Source of the DNA: Cristatella mucedo | Taxonomy: Eukaryota; Bryozoa; Phylactolaemata; Cristatellidae | Assembly: GCA_009760855.2 (NCBI GenBank) | Contig: WPIO01000071.1 | Span: 1,748,001 to 1,812,000 of the forward strand | DNA: 64,000 bases | Reading direction: 5' to 3' | Shown here: positions 25,171 to 36,275 of the stretch, one piece after another | Numbering within the stretch: the first letter of the stretch is position 1 | Layout: each line of letters starts with the position of its first letter | Notes under the pieces: model-generated | Database searches by the model: none | What the model was told of the DNA's origin: nothing | Seen by the model: the letters and a program-made list of their open reading frames with translations, nothing else | Translations under genes and position numbers: made by a program

Positions 25171-26934
25171 GTTTCCGCCTCGTCACAGCAGCGGAGTTTT
25201 TGCATCCATCTTTCATCCATCGGGGCCGCGATCAGATCGTGGCTGGCTCCGATTGAAAGACCACAAAAATCTAAATGCCGGCGGGAGGAGTTGGACTCGG
25301 CATCCCTGGAAGCACAAATGCCAGCCCCCGAGAGCGCCCGCTCAATCTCATTTTAACCTGTTGGCGAAACGATTTGCACAGAGCGAGCAAAACTCGCCAA
25401 CCGCGTGTCGACTAATTATTGATCCTGGATCATTGCTCCTGGATCATTCCTTTGCTTCCTCTGCTACTTAGCTGGCGGTGAAAGCCAGGACGAGGCTCTC
25501 TGAGCAATTGCATCCGTTTTTCGTGAAGATGACTTTTCTCCTCTGTTCCCTACACCTCGACCAAAGCTCGTGGCATGCGCGACTGCGACTCGTCGTCCTT
25601 GACCCATTTAACTCGGCTCCGATAACCACCGGTTGCCACACGCATCTTTCGGTGGCGCTGTCCCAGAAACGCATTGTGCACTTTCACCTGTCACCGAGCG
25701 GGGCCAAGTGACTATGGTAATCTGGCCGATGACAGCAGCCCAGCCCAGCGAAGCCAGCGAGCATTTCGCAAGACGAGCGAGACCGTTGCTCGGGCAGCAG
25801 CGACTCTTTGCGGGCAACTCTTAAAAAGATGGAAGACAGAGGGAGAAGCACATTCGACGCCGCCGCCGCCGCCGCCGCCGCCAAAAGCGGTGCTACCACG
25901 TCGGACGCTGCTCATAGGGGCGGCGCAGGCGACGGCTCGTGACGGCGGCGGATGCCGCTTGACTTTGCCACCGCTGCCGCTAGCTGTCGCTGTGTGCGAG
26001 CGGCTGGCGACTTCGGATGGTTCTCCGTTTGCTGCATCTCTGCCAAGCGTCTCCTTGGTAACCCTAACAGATCGCTACTCCCGCGATGAGGCCAAGGCGA
26101 AGCCTACGGCGTGGCGCTAAGAAAAGGCGACTCACGCTGCGGTGCTGCATACGCCTACGTAGTAACATTATCGATTTCTCTCTCTTTCTCTGCGAATACC
26201 TCGGTCCGGAGCATCGCGGGGCTAAAGCTGTGAGGACTAAACGGCTGTCATGCCAGAGAGTTTTAGATGGCGCTCTCTGTTCTCTCAGCCCTTTCTCCAC
26301 ACTCTCTCCGCCTTCTCAACACTCTTTCTGCTATCTCCGAGCGTGCTCTCCGAACTCTCTCAGCTCTCCTCTCTCTTATGGCATCACCATCGCTGCAAGG
26401 CCACGTCATCTTCAGCGACGGAAGACGATGCCGAGTAGTACGAATATTGGAATATTATTGGAAGAGGCTCGAGGCTTCGGAGAAGTAGTAGCCAAGGACG
26501 GCCTGACGGGAAATGTCGCAGAGGCTGAACACGCAGTGGCACCAGTGCTGAGCAAATGCGGGACGGGGAGGGTAGTTGGTTGCTCAGTCGCGAGAAACAA
26601 AGATCAGAAATCACCGAGCGTCGATACTCTTCTACGTGAATGACGGTGACGGGAACGTGGGAGTGCAAATGCAAGGGCGCGCCGCTGCTTCCGTCGCCCG
26701 AAGAGTGCGTTCGTGGCAGCGCTGAACCGACGTGCACCGCTTCGCTAACGCTGGCAAGCAAAAGCCCCCCACACAGCGGTGCCCACTGTCTAATGGTCAG
26801 ATGCCGCTGATGGACCGCCCATGCACGAGACTGCAAAAGCTGCCACAATTGCAGGCTCGCTTCGCAAACCTGACCTGAGTTGGCTGTAGGGCGCCGCTCA
26901 CAGCAACCAGCAACAGGCACAGTACATTCCCCGC
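25171..26934. other. Interval with no identifiable gene
   Basis: Includes a (CCG)8-type run at 25858-25881 and a CTCTC-rich patch at 26265-26375. Open frames of up to 185 codons on both strands have no recognisable domain or splice structure. Confidence 0.4.
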
Positions 26935-27166
26935 GCCCTCTCTCTCTCTCTCTCTCTCCCTCTCTCTCTGCCTCTCTTTGTCTCTGTCTTTGTCTCTCTG
27001 TCTCTGTCTATCGCTGTCTATCGCTGTCTATCGCTGTCTCTCTCTCTATCTCCCGTCTGTCTCTGTCTTTGTCTCCCTGTCTCTGTCTATCGCTATCTCT
27101 CTCTATCTCCCCATCTCTGTCTCTCACTGTCTCTTTGTCGCTGTCTCTCTCTGTCCCTCTCTGTCC

Positions 27167-27259
<93 letters not shown>

Positions 27260-27395
27260 CGTCTGTCTGTCTCTCTGCCAACCGATATCCTTCCCTCTTT
27301 GTTTGTCTATCCGTTTGTCTGTCTCTCTCTCTACGTGTTTGTCTGTCTGTCTGTCTCCCTCTCGCTCTACCTCTCCCACTGCATGTCTGTCATTC
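26935..27395. repeat. (TC)n and related CTGT/TATCG microsatellite
   Basis: Pyrimidine-rich tract including three or more TCTATCGCTG units (27006-27040) and about 80 bp of pure (TC)n (27175-27255). Open frames are artefacts. Confidence 0.95.
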
Positions 27396-27589
27396 TGCCC
27401 TACGGTCTTACCGCACAGCTGCGCCGTTCCGCCCCACCTCCGTCCGCTTTCGGCTGTCCCGCCCTCCTTCGTTCGCCACTTCCGGCTGCTTCGTCGGGTG
27501 ACTGGGCGCCGCCGCCGCCTCGCTTTGCATGTCTCCCTCGGTTCTTTGAGCTCAGCGCCGACTCGCCGAGCTTCTTTACATTTCAAAGC

Positions 27590-27775
27590 GGCGGCGGCCG
27601 CCGCCACTCGCGGAGCGGCGGCGGCCACCGCTCCGCGAGGGTCCGTGCGGCGCTCGGCGGCCGCCGCCGCTCCGCGAGGGCCCGCGCGGCGCTCGAACAC
27701 TCTCGCGTGCGCTTCACCCACGGGAGACTCCTCGCCCGCGGGCGGCGCTCTCGAGGAGCCTCCCGCGGGTGAGAG
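27590..27775. repeat. Cluster of GC-rich hairpins and a duplicated unit of about 52 bp
   Basis: CTCGCGGAGCGG pairs with CCGCTCCGCGAG (about 27608-27640). The unit GCTCCGCGAGGGYCCGYGCGGCGCTC occurs twice (27630 and 27670 areas). A third hairpin pairs CGGGAGACTCCTC with GAGGAGCCTCCCG (27721-27767, one mismatch). Confidence 0.85.
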
Positions 27776-28671
27776 CTGATCGCATGCATAAGCAGAGCCG
27801 AGCGGCAGAGAGCCGAGTGGCAGAGGGGGGAAGGGACAGAGCGAGGACGCCGCTGTGCTCCGCCGTCACTCTACCGTCGACTTCGAAGAATGCGCAAGCA
27901 CTGGAAGCTGCCCATCCCATGAGAGCCTTGGCGTCGGAGCAGCCGGACGTGCGTTCGGAGCAGCCAATGAACTGCGGCGGCTGCGCTGCGGCGGTCGACA
28001 GTGCGGCAGTCGACAGTGCTACTGCTCCAACCGGATGCACATGGCTACTGCGCGAGTCGACGCATCCGCCAGCGATGCGTCGCGGCTTGGCCGGAAAGTT
28101 ATCTGCAGCAAAGCCTAAGCATAGTCTTCCGATGCGCAATCTGCAGTCAATATAGGCAGTGCTTCCCCCACCTCACCGAATAGACAGCGCGTCCTTCACT
28201 TCACGCCAAAAAAGAGGAAACGAGAGGCAGCGCTAGGCAAAAAGTCGAAGAAATGAGCACGTTTTCATATTTTCAAGCACGACAGTATTTTCCCGGGTAA
28301 AGAGAAGCACAAGAGAGAAATAGGAAGACTGGTAGAAATGGCTGCTTCTGAAAGACCAGCTTGTACTTGCCATTCGTCAAGAAGCCGATGCCTAGAGTAT
28401 TTCAATATCGCTCGGCAGACATTTTGATATCCTTATCTTACTAGCTGGGCTCGTGGTGGCGCTCGGCGCGTCCCGCCCGGAAGCGCAGGGGCGAGAGCGT
28501 CAGAGCGGAAGCGTCGTCTGGTGACGTGCGTGCGCCTGTGAAGATGAAGTGGCGGGGAATCGATACAGAACGGAAGTTGTTCATTCTGCAGCCAACGAAT
28601 TGGATTCGGTTTCAATGGGATGCTGTATGAATTTTATAATACGGACAGTGCGAATTACGATGTAATGTCTT
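27776..28671. other. Interval with no identifiable gene
   Basis: GC-rich to about 28150, then neutral. Direct repeats GTCGGAGCAGCC / TTCGGAGCAGCC and GACAGTGCGGCAG / GACAGTGCTAC lie at 27930-28020. No supported gene. Confidence 0.4.
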
Positions 28672-28737
28672 CTGTCAAGTACCCCAGGAGAACGAAGTCT
28701 CTATACAGACGCTTGTATTACAGATGCTTACATCCAG
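28672..28737 (-). mobile_element. Ancient LINE-A tail remnant
   Basis: AGTACCCCAGGAGAACGAAG ... ACAGACGCTTGTATTACAGA aligns with the terminal hairpin at many positions, but the stem has decayed. Confidence 0.45.
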
Positions 28738-29554
28738 GATCTGAACAGCTCGCTGTAAGAGATGCAGTGACCAAGAGTCAATGAAAGGCAATGTAGCATG
28801 CTTAGACAAACGTGTAAAAACACGCTTTATTATCATTGTAAACAGAGCGTACAATCTTGATGAATCAATAGCTCAAAACCAACTAATTAGAAATCAGCAG
28901 TCGCCGAACGTCCAACATTTTGTATCCGACATAACTGATTCTGTAAGAAGACGTCATTGAGCCAAGTGGCCCACGAAGCTGCACCATAGTGAACTACGAA
29001 GCGGCTTCCGGTGCCGAGACTCAGCATGGCAGCACCTATTTTGTCCGTGCCTTTTGGCTTAGAGTTTTGCGTCAGAGATTGTAAGCCTTGAACGCTATTG
29101 GCAACCTGCTTGGCCTATCGCCAGCGCAGCCACGCCGCGCAGCGAGTCAGCCGCAGCTCCAGTACTCGCTGTTGCTTGGAGAGGAGCAGTGACACAATAA
29201 TAGGATGACAAGTGCAGCCGAGTATCTACGGTAAAGCTTGCCAGCGCGTTGCGGCTGATATTCCTCCGCCGCGTGGAGGGCTAGGAATTGCTTAACTCAT
29301 TCTGTCCTTACCATTTTCTCACCAGGCCCGTTTACATTATAATTTTGATCGCCAATACCGTTATGTGACTGGAGAAGCTTTATGGCTTACGTAATACGAT
29401 CTTCTCGAGTCTCGAAGCTAGACCACAATAAAGCTACGTCATTGGCAATATGGAACAGCAATATTAAAATCTCGTGTGTACTTTAATTCAATTTTTATAC
29501 CTGTCCATATATACATATATGTACATATATATGCTAATTAAAGCGACAATGTTT
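28738..29554. other. Interval with no identifiable gene
   Basis: AT-neutral sequence without long frames. A small TATACATATATGTACATATATA palindrome-rich patch lies at 29509-29531. Confidence 0.5.
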
Positions 29555-29643
29555 GTAACATGGCAAGATGGCGCACTTCCGTCATTGTCTTCCGTGACGG
29601 AATTATTATGACTCAGTGAAGCGAGTCCAAAGGCATTGAGCTG

Positions 29644-29645
<2 letters not shown>
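29555..29645 (+). repeat. Family Y interspersed repeat, copy 1
   Basis: CATGGCAAGATGGCGCACTT ... GACTCAGTGAAGCGAGTCCA ... GGCA.TGAGCT matches the copies at 41480 and 54955 in the same order. Class unknown. Confidence 0.65.
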
Positions 29646-29682
<37 letters not shown>

Positions 29683-29770
29683 TATGATATTTTAATAAAA
29701 TTTAAATGTAAATATGTAAATGATATATATATATATATATGTATGTATATATATATATATATATATATAT
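29646..29770. repeat. (TA)n microsatellite in two blocks
   Basis: TA runs at 29646-29685 and 29722-29770 around an AAATTTAAATGTAAATATG spacer. Confidence 0.95.
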
Positions 29771-29774
29771 AGGC

Positions 29775-29905
29775 TATGGGACGTGCTTTTTGGCTACCTA
29801 ATGCGTGCCGAAAGCCGTTTAGTCTGTGAGTGAGCTATATAAAACTGGCCTGCGTAACAATAACATTGTCATTTTGCCTTTGTGGAGTTGCAGACGGCGA
29901 TGCTA
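29775..29905 (+). mobile_element. LINE-B 3' end fragment
   Basis: GGCTACCTAATGCGTGCCGAAAGCC ... GTGAGCTATA ... CCTGCGTAAC ... TTTGTGGAGTTGCAGACGGCGA is collinear with the 3' ends of the longer LINE-B copies at 38959-39080 and 55605-55722 (reverse). Confidence 0.7.
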
Positions 29906-30435
29906 ATGCAGATATTTCGATGAATTCGATGCTGTAAAGTATCAATCGATGGCCTCCACAAAGCACTCACGCACGCTTAACTTATGTTTGTTTAGTTTTT
30001 CCGTGTGATTCTACGTTTTTCTGCACACGATACCAAGCACAGCTTCGGCCTTTGGCTGCGGCCTTGAATCTAAAGGGAACCGACTGCATGGGACTGCTCA
30101 CGTGAAACATTTGACGCGGCATTCTGCTATAACGATAGATTCTAACGATGGCATTGTACTCAATATAAGTGACGTTCTGAATTACTTAATCTCTTGCAGA
30201 CATGGAGCGCAGATGCGAAGCTAAAGCGACACAAGCACAAGCGCAGCTTGGTGACACGACGCTACCACAGTCGGCCATACGAATCAACCGCACGCCGCCT
30301 ACGGAAAGTAGCCAATTCATCTAAGTCCATCCATCTACCCCACGGCCTGAACTAACATTCTCATCTGTTATTCAATCTGTCTCCATTCCGTGCGTTCGCT
30401 ACCTTTGAGCGTCACTCTAGGCACTCGTACGCTGG
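29906..30435. other. Interval with no identifiable gene
   Basis: Unique-looking sequence, no supported frame. Confidence 0.5.
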
Positions 30436-30556
30436 GATGCTTGTGATGGGATGGTGGGATGCTTACGATGGGATGCTGGGATGCTTGAGATGGGATGGTG
30501 GCTTACGATGGGATGCTTGAGATGGGATGCTGGGATGCTTGAGATGAGATGCTTGG
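30436..30556. repeat. GGGATGCT minisatellite
   Basis: About ten copies of GGGATGCTTGAGATGGGATGGT-type units built from GGGATGCT, GAGATGGGAT and TACGATGGGAT. The short open frame MGCLRWDAGMLEM is repeat-derived. Confidence 0.9.
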
Positions 30557-31206
30557 ATGCCTGTTCCATAGGTCGTCAGCAAAACGTTCAAGACCAACGC
30601 AGCAGTATCGATAACTCAGCTGGTCAGGGCTTGCCACGTGACCGCCAGCAGCTTATTTTATTAGTGGCAGATTTTTCGTTCACCTCCTGCGTTTCTAACT
30701 GCGCTCGCCACTAGGCAGTAAGGCATTTGAAGGACGTCAGACACTGTCGTCGTTGTCATTGTTCGACATGACATGACAATGACAGCACATCTGCTGTTAT
30801 CGCTGGACACTATGCACGCTGCTGTAAGTGAGGCATTAGTGGCCCTTGACAAGAAAATCAGACGGTATGGCACAGCCAGCTTGTACAGAAAAGTTAAGTA
30901 ATGGAGGCTAGAGAACATTCAGGGACTTCCTTAGCATTCTATCGTAAGAGTCGGTTGGTAGGAATGCTCTCTCCGGCTGAAGTTTTCAATCAGCACGTGC
31001 TGCTAGCGAAGCGTGACTGATAGTATCATAAAGCTATTTACGAGTCAAGCTCGGCAGCTCCATTCGCGTGCATATGGACTCGTTGGAAAAGACGCACCTT
31101 GGGACGTTTAGCTGGGCAATCGACGCAGCGTTGCATGTTCAATCAGATCGACGCAGTGGCGGCGTTCGTGATGAGCAGCCGCTGTTCTGCGTGCGGCGTA
31201 CATATG
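30557..31206. other. Interval with no identifiable gene
   Basis: Neutral composition. No recognisable coding or RNA feature. Confidence 0.5.
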
Positions 31207-31385
31207 GGTACGACCGCGATGGCTCGCACTAGGTAAGGCGGCTGCTTGTCACGACCTCGGCCTCGAGGTCACGGGCGCGAATCCTGCAGCGGGCGATCCT
31301 TTATCGCCACTGCAAGCGGTGGTGACAGCCGTAGAGGCTCTTCTGTCGCTATACAAAATAGGCTAAGTTAAATCAGCTGGCATTT
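31207..31385 (+). mobile_element. SINE1 copy, near full length
   Basis: Head GATGGCTCGCACTAGGTAAG, palindrome CACGACCTCGGCCTCGAGGT, B-box GGCGCGAATCCTGCAG, body GGCGATCCTTTATCGCCACT, and end TGTCGCTATACAAAATAGGC followed by an AT-rich TTTAATTTAATTTAATTA tail. Useful reference for the family on the + strand. Confidence 0.8.
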
Positions 31386-31582
31386 AATTTAATTTAATTA
31401 CGACGTCCCTAAGACGTATTAATTCACGGCATCTAAGGAATCTAACTTGGGTATCTCTACGGCAAAGATAGCCAATGTCCACTGGCTCAGCTAGGCACTG
31501 GTGCCTTGTGCCCGTTGATTTTTTCAATTTGGTTCTTGATATATGTCGTTTGCACGTAAATATTTACATGCATAATAAAAAT

Positions 31583-31615
<33 letters not shown>

Positions 31616-31789
31616 GCATAGGTATGTATAGCAGTGGTACGAATTAGTACATTTTAGTACATTACTTCGATAGTAAGTATCCAATCGAATTACTAGGGAG
31701 ATAATTTCCAGCAAGGTAGTTTGATAAGGACCTCACAGTGGTTTTGCATTTTTTTCAATAGTCAGAGCGCCGTTCTGGTATGGCCAATG
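31386..31789. other. Interval with no identifiable gene
   Basis: AT-rich, with an ACACACATACATATATATA run near 31584-31616. Confidence 0.5.
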
Positions 31790-31835
31790 GCTATGACACA
31801 TGTCTGTCGGCTACCGAATGCGTGCCGAAAGCTGG
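31790..31835 (+). mobile_element. LINE-B 3' fragment, short
   Basis: TCGGCTACCGAATGCGTGCC followed by GAAAGCTGGGTACG matches the conserved start of the LINE-B 3' segment, then similarity ends at the C-rich block. Confidence 0.55.
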
Positions 31836-31844
31836 GTACGGACA

Positions 31845-31915
31845 TCTTCCCCCCCCCCAGGACATTCCCCCAGACATTTCCCCTCCCCAGACATTTCCCC
31901 CGAGACATTTCCCCG
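31845..31915. repeat. C-rich minisatellite, unit CCCCAGACATTT
   Basis: Four to five units of 12-15 bp (CCCCAGACATTTCCCC and variants). It ends four bases before the telomere-like array and is G-rich on the minus strand. Confidence 0.85.
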
Positions 31916-31918
31916 GTA

Positions 31919-32032
31919 TAGGGTTTAGGGTTTAGGTTTTAGGGTTTAGTGTTTAGGGTTTTAGGGTTAAGGGTTTTTAGGCTTTAGGGTTTATGGTTTA
32001 GCGTTTAGGGTTTTAGGGTTTAGGATTTAGGG
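31919..32032. repeat. Interstitial degenerate telomere-like (TTTAGGG)n array
   Basis: About 114 bp in roughly 16 head-to-tail units. Eight are exact TTTAGGG and the rest are single-change variants (TTTAGG, TTAAGGG, TTTATGG, TTTAGCG). The exact TTAGGG unit is embedded but the period is mostly seven or eight. It resembles plant/algal-type telomere repeats rather than the usual animal TTAGGG. Confidence 0.9.
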
Positions 32033-32608
32033 TCAGTGGACAATGCAATCCGCCACTTGGAGCTCTTCACATGGGGCCGATTTCTTGTGGATTTTCGGTG
32101 GATTCGAGTGGCATGCGGCGGATTGCAGCCAATTTGCACGACAGCGAGCTAGAAAAATGGTTGAAATTCGCTCGGTACATTGTAATGACTTCGAACTACA
32201 GCGGAATTCCTTTTAAACTCGAGCTTCGAGGCTTTCTTTTTACTGTCTTTCGATCGATTTTCGTTTCGCCTGATTGAATTGCTGCAATTCGTTGCATCCG
32301 TTCGGACTGACTTGTTGAGTCACATCACTAGGGCAAGGGCAGACGTGGTAGTCTCGTTTCCCTAGGTTCGTCATAGACACAGTCACTCGGTGAGTCACGT
32401 CTGGACAGGAAGAGCGCATTTACCGGAAATGCGGCCAGCGGCCTTTGAAGCCTACTGCTTAAAATACTCGGCTGACCTTGATCGGCGTCCTTCGAGGGCA
32501 ACTACCGTACTGGCTACTGGGACTCTTTTTGGCTGCGTTAGTGGCTTGTACAGTCTGCCAACTTAAGCCGCACTATATTCTGCCGCTTTTTGCATCCTCG
32601 ACCTGACT

Positions 32609-32611
<3 letters not shown>
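32033..32611. other. Interval with no identifiable gene
   Basis: Unique-looking, no supported frame. Confidence 0.5.

Positions 32612-32692
<81 letters not shown>
32612..32692. repeat. (GA)40 microsatellite
   Basis: Perfect GA dinucleotide run of about 80 bp. Confidence 0.97.
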
Positions 32693-32694
<2 letters not shown>

Positions 32695-33785
32695 ATGCAC
32701 GGTAAGGGTAGCCACTGAGCTGTAATGTGGGCTAACAGACCCGGACGAACACAGCCGTGCTTATGTGCGTGCGTAGCCGAGCGTGCATTCGCGTCTTCGC
32801 ATTAGCTTAACCACAATCAAGTGCTGAAGTAGTCACGTGATCGGGGACCACATGGTGTGTCGTACATGATTTGTAGCTGAAGTTTGTGACAGCCGCATGC
32901 TATGAGCATTCGGGCAGTGTCTTATGGGAAAATCGGGTGACGCTAGAGACGCATGCAGAACTGCTAGGAGCGCTTCGCCGCTAGGCCTTACGTTTGGTGC
33001 TGCCTGAGATAGTCAACCGCGATCGGTATAAGAGGCCGATTTATATTCCCATATTATAAACGCAAAGTACCTTAGCTCTACAGCTGATAGTGTCTGACTT
33101 TCGGTGTCCACTGCATTTAACGGCCTACCGTGGTGCGTCTTTGAGAAGCAAGCAGCCATAATGGTACGCAATACATTCGCTTTTACATCACCAGACAGTG
33201 TTCGCTGCTTAAAGCTGAAATGCATTAACGTAGCGTACGTATGGTCATTAGTATTAGCACTGCCATGGGGCAATACAATATGTTAGCCGGACGTAATTTT
33301 GTCAGTAACAACGAATCAGCCTAAGGTTATGGTTAGTTACAGAGCAAATGCATTATTATTATTATTGTTATTATATTATTATGGTTACAGGGCAATGCCA
33401 GGAGGTACCTCAACAACTCAAGTAGAACTGTAAACTCACTACAAAATGAACAAAGCACTTGTGTGTAAAGGCAGTGCTTAGAAAATGAGAAATGTCGAGC
33501 CGTATGAGTCAGCAGCAGTAGTAATTACCACTCAATGGTGACATGAAGCTAGACTTCGCTGCTTTGGACTTTGGAATAATAGAACTGAGTCGCATAGTTT
33601 TGGCGAACATCACAGACTCGCCGCCAGCTCACGCGAGAGTGACACCTGAGCAGCAGTGCAGGAGGTAAAGGACATGCAGTTCCATTACAGTAGGAGCTGA
33701 AGAGAACTCAATAGGAACGCGGGCTAACGAGGGAATGGGAGGAGTTGGGTTGGACAGACTTGGCTGCATCAAGGGCAACCGTAGC
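32693..33785. other. Interval with no identifiable gene
   Basis: Neutral composition. A short ATT run lies at 33350-33381. The two opposite open frames around 33013-33286 have no domain. Confidence 0.5.
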
Positions 33786-33893
33786 CGTCTCAGCTAGGAC
33801 TGAAAAGCTGCTCTGCTCCGCCGCTGGTTGGATTGAGAAGCTCTGCTCCGCCGCTGGTTGGATTGAGAAGCTCTGCTCCGCCGCTGGTTGGTA
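33786..33893. repeat. 28-bp minisatellite, three copies
   Basis: GAAGCTCTGCTCCGCCGCTG followed by GTTGGATT, repeated with almost no divergence (33804-33890). A recent tandem amplification. Confidence 0.92.
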
Positions 33894-36174
33894 GCATTGT
33901 GGGCTGGTCGTATGTATCCTTTCCTCCTTTCCGCTAGCGGCCGAGCCAGGCAGTACAGGAGCGAAGTTCGTCTGCTTCAGATGTGCTTCTGTAGACTGCC
34001 GGGCATCGTGGCATCCAGGTATCGTATACAACTTGCCTACTTTATACATATATTATACAATATATTATTATTATATTATACATTCTATTATACTTTATAC
34101 AGCCGACTTTCACTGCTCAACAGTGAAAGCAATTAGTTTGAAAGGCAGATCCAGACAAAAGCGGCCACAATTAGCAATTCAATGCATTCGGCATGAGGCA
34201 GGACAAACTGCTTCAGCAAATCAGATCACGAATAGCTTCAACCAATGCCGGCATCCAAGTCACGTGACAGACGCTATCTGCCGTTCGGTCAGATCTCCTC
34301 GCATGGCTGCGGTGCATGAAGCCACGAGAATATAGAGGGCGCTGTATAGCTGTCTTGCATAGCGTGTTGTCCAGATGGCTGCAATAAGAAGCAACGAGCC
34401 TCTTGTGACGGCCACCAGCTCTAGCAGCCAGCGAAGTTGTACCTCAGTATCGTATGCTCTACGAAAGCCCAAGATGGCACAATGGCATAGGTGAAGTTTC
34501 TCGATGATGAAACTAATTAATTTCAGCCCGCATTACAGGCTACCTTCTGTCTTCATTGTAATGCTCTTTTTGGCTTATAAATGCAATGGCTCATATACGG
34601 TGGCCAGCCTGTTGATTACCTTTAGCGATACGATTCATAGCATTAAAGTCAAAACTGCAGTGACTGACGAGCTTTAACCTTTAACCTTCAACGTTAGCGG
34701 TGGGTGTAATGGAGACCACCCAGAAATGCTCTGCGGCGAAGCATGCAGACGTGGAGCAATGAGATGAACACTTTCTACGATGTCGCTATGAAAGTAGAAG
34801 AGAAGACACACAAAGAAAGAAAACAATGGCAAAGTTTCAACAAGTCTACGTATCGACTATTTTGGAAGTTGCCTACCGAGCGGAACGGAAAACGATGCAT
34901 GGCGTGTTTGAAGCAGCCTAGCGGATAGATTCTGCGGTCTCTTGTGGCCTAGAATTACTTGACCTAAGGTAACACCGTACCAAAGCAGCAAGCAAACACG
35001 CAGCGCGCGAGCACATGTTTGCACGCATTGCACATGTGACTAGGGCGTAGCCGGGATTTTCATGCATAGGCCACAACGCCAGGTAATGAAGAATTATAGG
35101 TCACAATGGTAGCATTTACTCGACGCACTTATTCGGCGCCTTTTCGTCCGAACACAGGAAACTCCTACGCATGGCCGTACCAGATTGTACCTTACCCTAG
35201 CTCCGGGCCCTGCCCTCGGCCAGATATCTGGAAGGGGCCAGGTCGGTCTCTGCCCCCTCCCGGGTCGGGATTACTCCCTGTCCGTCCCCCGGCTCTGCCC
35301 CCCAGCATGTGACCCATAAATCAAATGAGAGGTTCATGACTGAGTTCCAACAGCGGCTCTCAGCCAACGTGGCAGGCGTCGCGGGGGGAGGGGAGAAAGG
35401 ACAGCTGAAGCAACAGAACGCCAGTGACGGCTTCTCGGTCGGCTTTGCTGCAGCCACGCGTAGGACCCTCAGAGCCTCGACTGCCCATAGAAGCATGGCA
35501 GCTTGCACTCACTGCGAATGGGCAACTGAGAGCTGAGACCATTGACGTTACTTGCCTGACAGAAACCGTATGGATAGCCTGGGCAAGAATAATCGTTTGC
35601 CATTTTGTCGGTCCGAACATTGCTAGATCAAAACGGGCCCAAGCAAGCCAAACTGAGAGTCCCGTGACACAGTATCCTGTCTCGGCTTGGCCGAATGCTC
35701 GCGGGAAAAAGATCAATGGCGTGAAGCTTAGCCTCTCTGGTCATTGTATTGCGATGACATATTTAGCCACCCTCCTTCACATTACCGCGCACCTTGACAG
35801 CCGAAATGCCAATTCATGACGGTACGCGTTACAACGTTGCAATCGACGTAGGATCGAGGAGGAGAAGAGGGGGCTCTAAGTGCAATGTACGAGCTAATCC
35901 TCTGCAAATTCAGTAAATGAATCCTGCCCTGTCACTCTGTGAGATGTCTGTAAGATGACTCTACGTCGCACTATGAGACTGACGATCGAGCTCAGTTCGC
36001 TCGTCGTCACTTTTGCGCCGCTGACACGATGACGCTCTGGCTTGACTCTCGCGACAGCAGACACTGCAAGATAGAGCTAGCTGCTGTGTTGCCGCCACGC
36101 TGTGCCACCCTCTGCTGCCACCACCGGTACCCACAAATTGAGCTCTCCGCGACGGTTTCATGCAGTGCCACTTG
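33894..36174. other. Interval with no identifiable gene
   Basis: 2.3 kb of mixed unique sequence with a TATTATACAATATATTATTA patch at 34050-34100 and a CCC/GGG-rich patch at 35205-35305. Open frames of up to 131 codons on both strands (35360-35819) have no recognisable domain. Confidence 0.45.
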
Positions 36175-36275
36175 CTCTAATGATAGTTATAGTAATTGCA
36201 ATAATGCATTTGCACAGCGCCATCACAGAATGCTATCTCTTTCTAGACACTTGACATATGCTGTGCAGGAAGCAT
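36175..36275 (-). mobile_element. LINE-A 3' tail, diverged
   Basis: CAATAATGCATTTGCACAGC ... TCTCTTTCTAGACACTTGAC ... GCTGTGCAGGAAGCATAACA is collinear with the terminal hairpin and the adjacent 3' UTR. Confidence 0.65.

Noticed and set aside
30661-30918. 85-codon minus frame as a small gene
   Set aside because: No start context, domain or neighbour evidence; expected by chance in 64 kb.
33786-33893. CRISPR-like direct repeats
   Set aside because: The units are directly tandem without unique spacers, and the genome is eukaryotic; an ordinary minisatellite.
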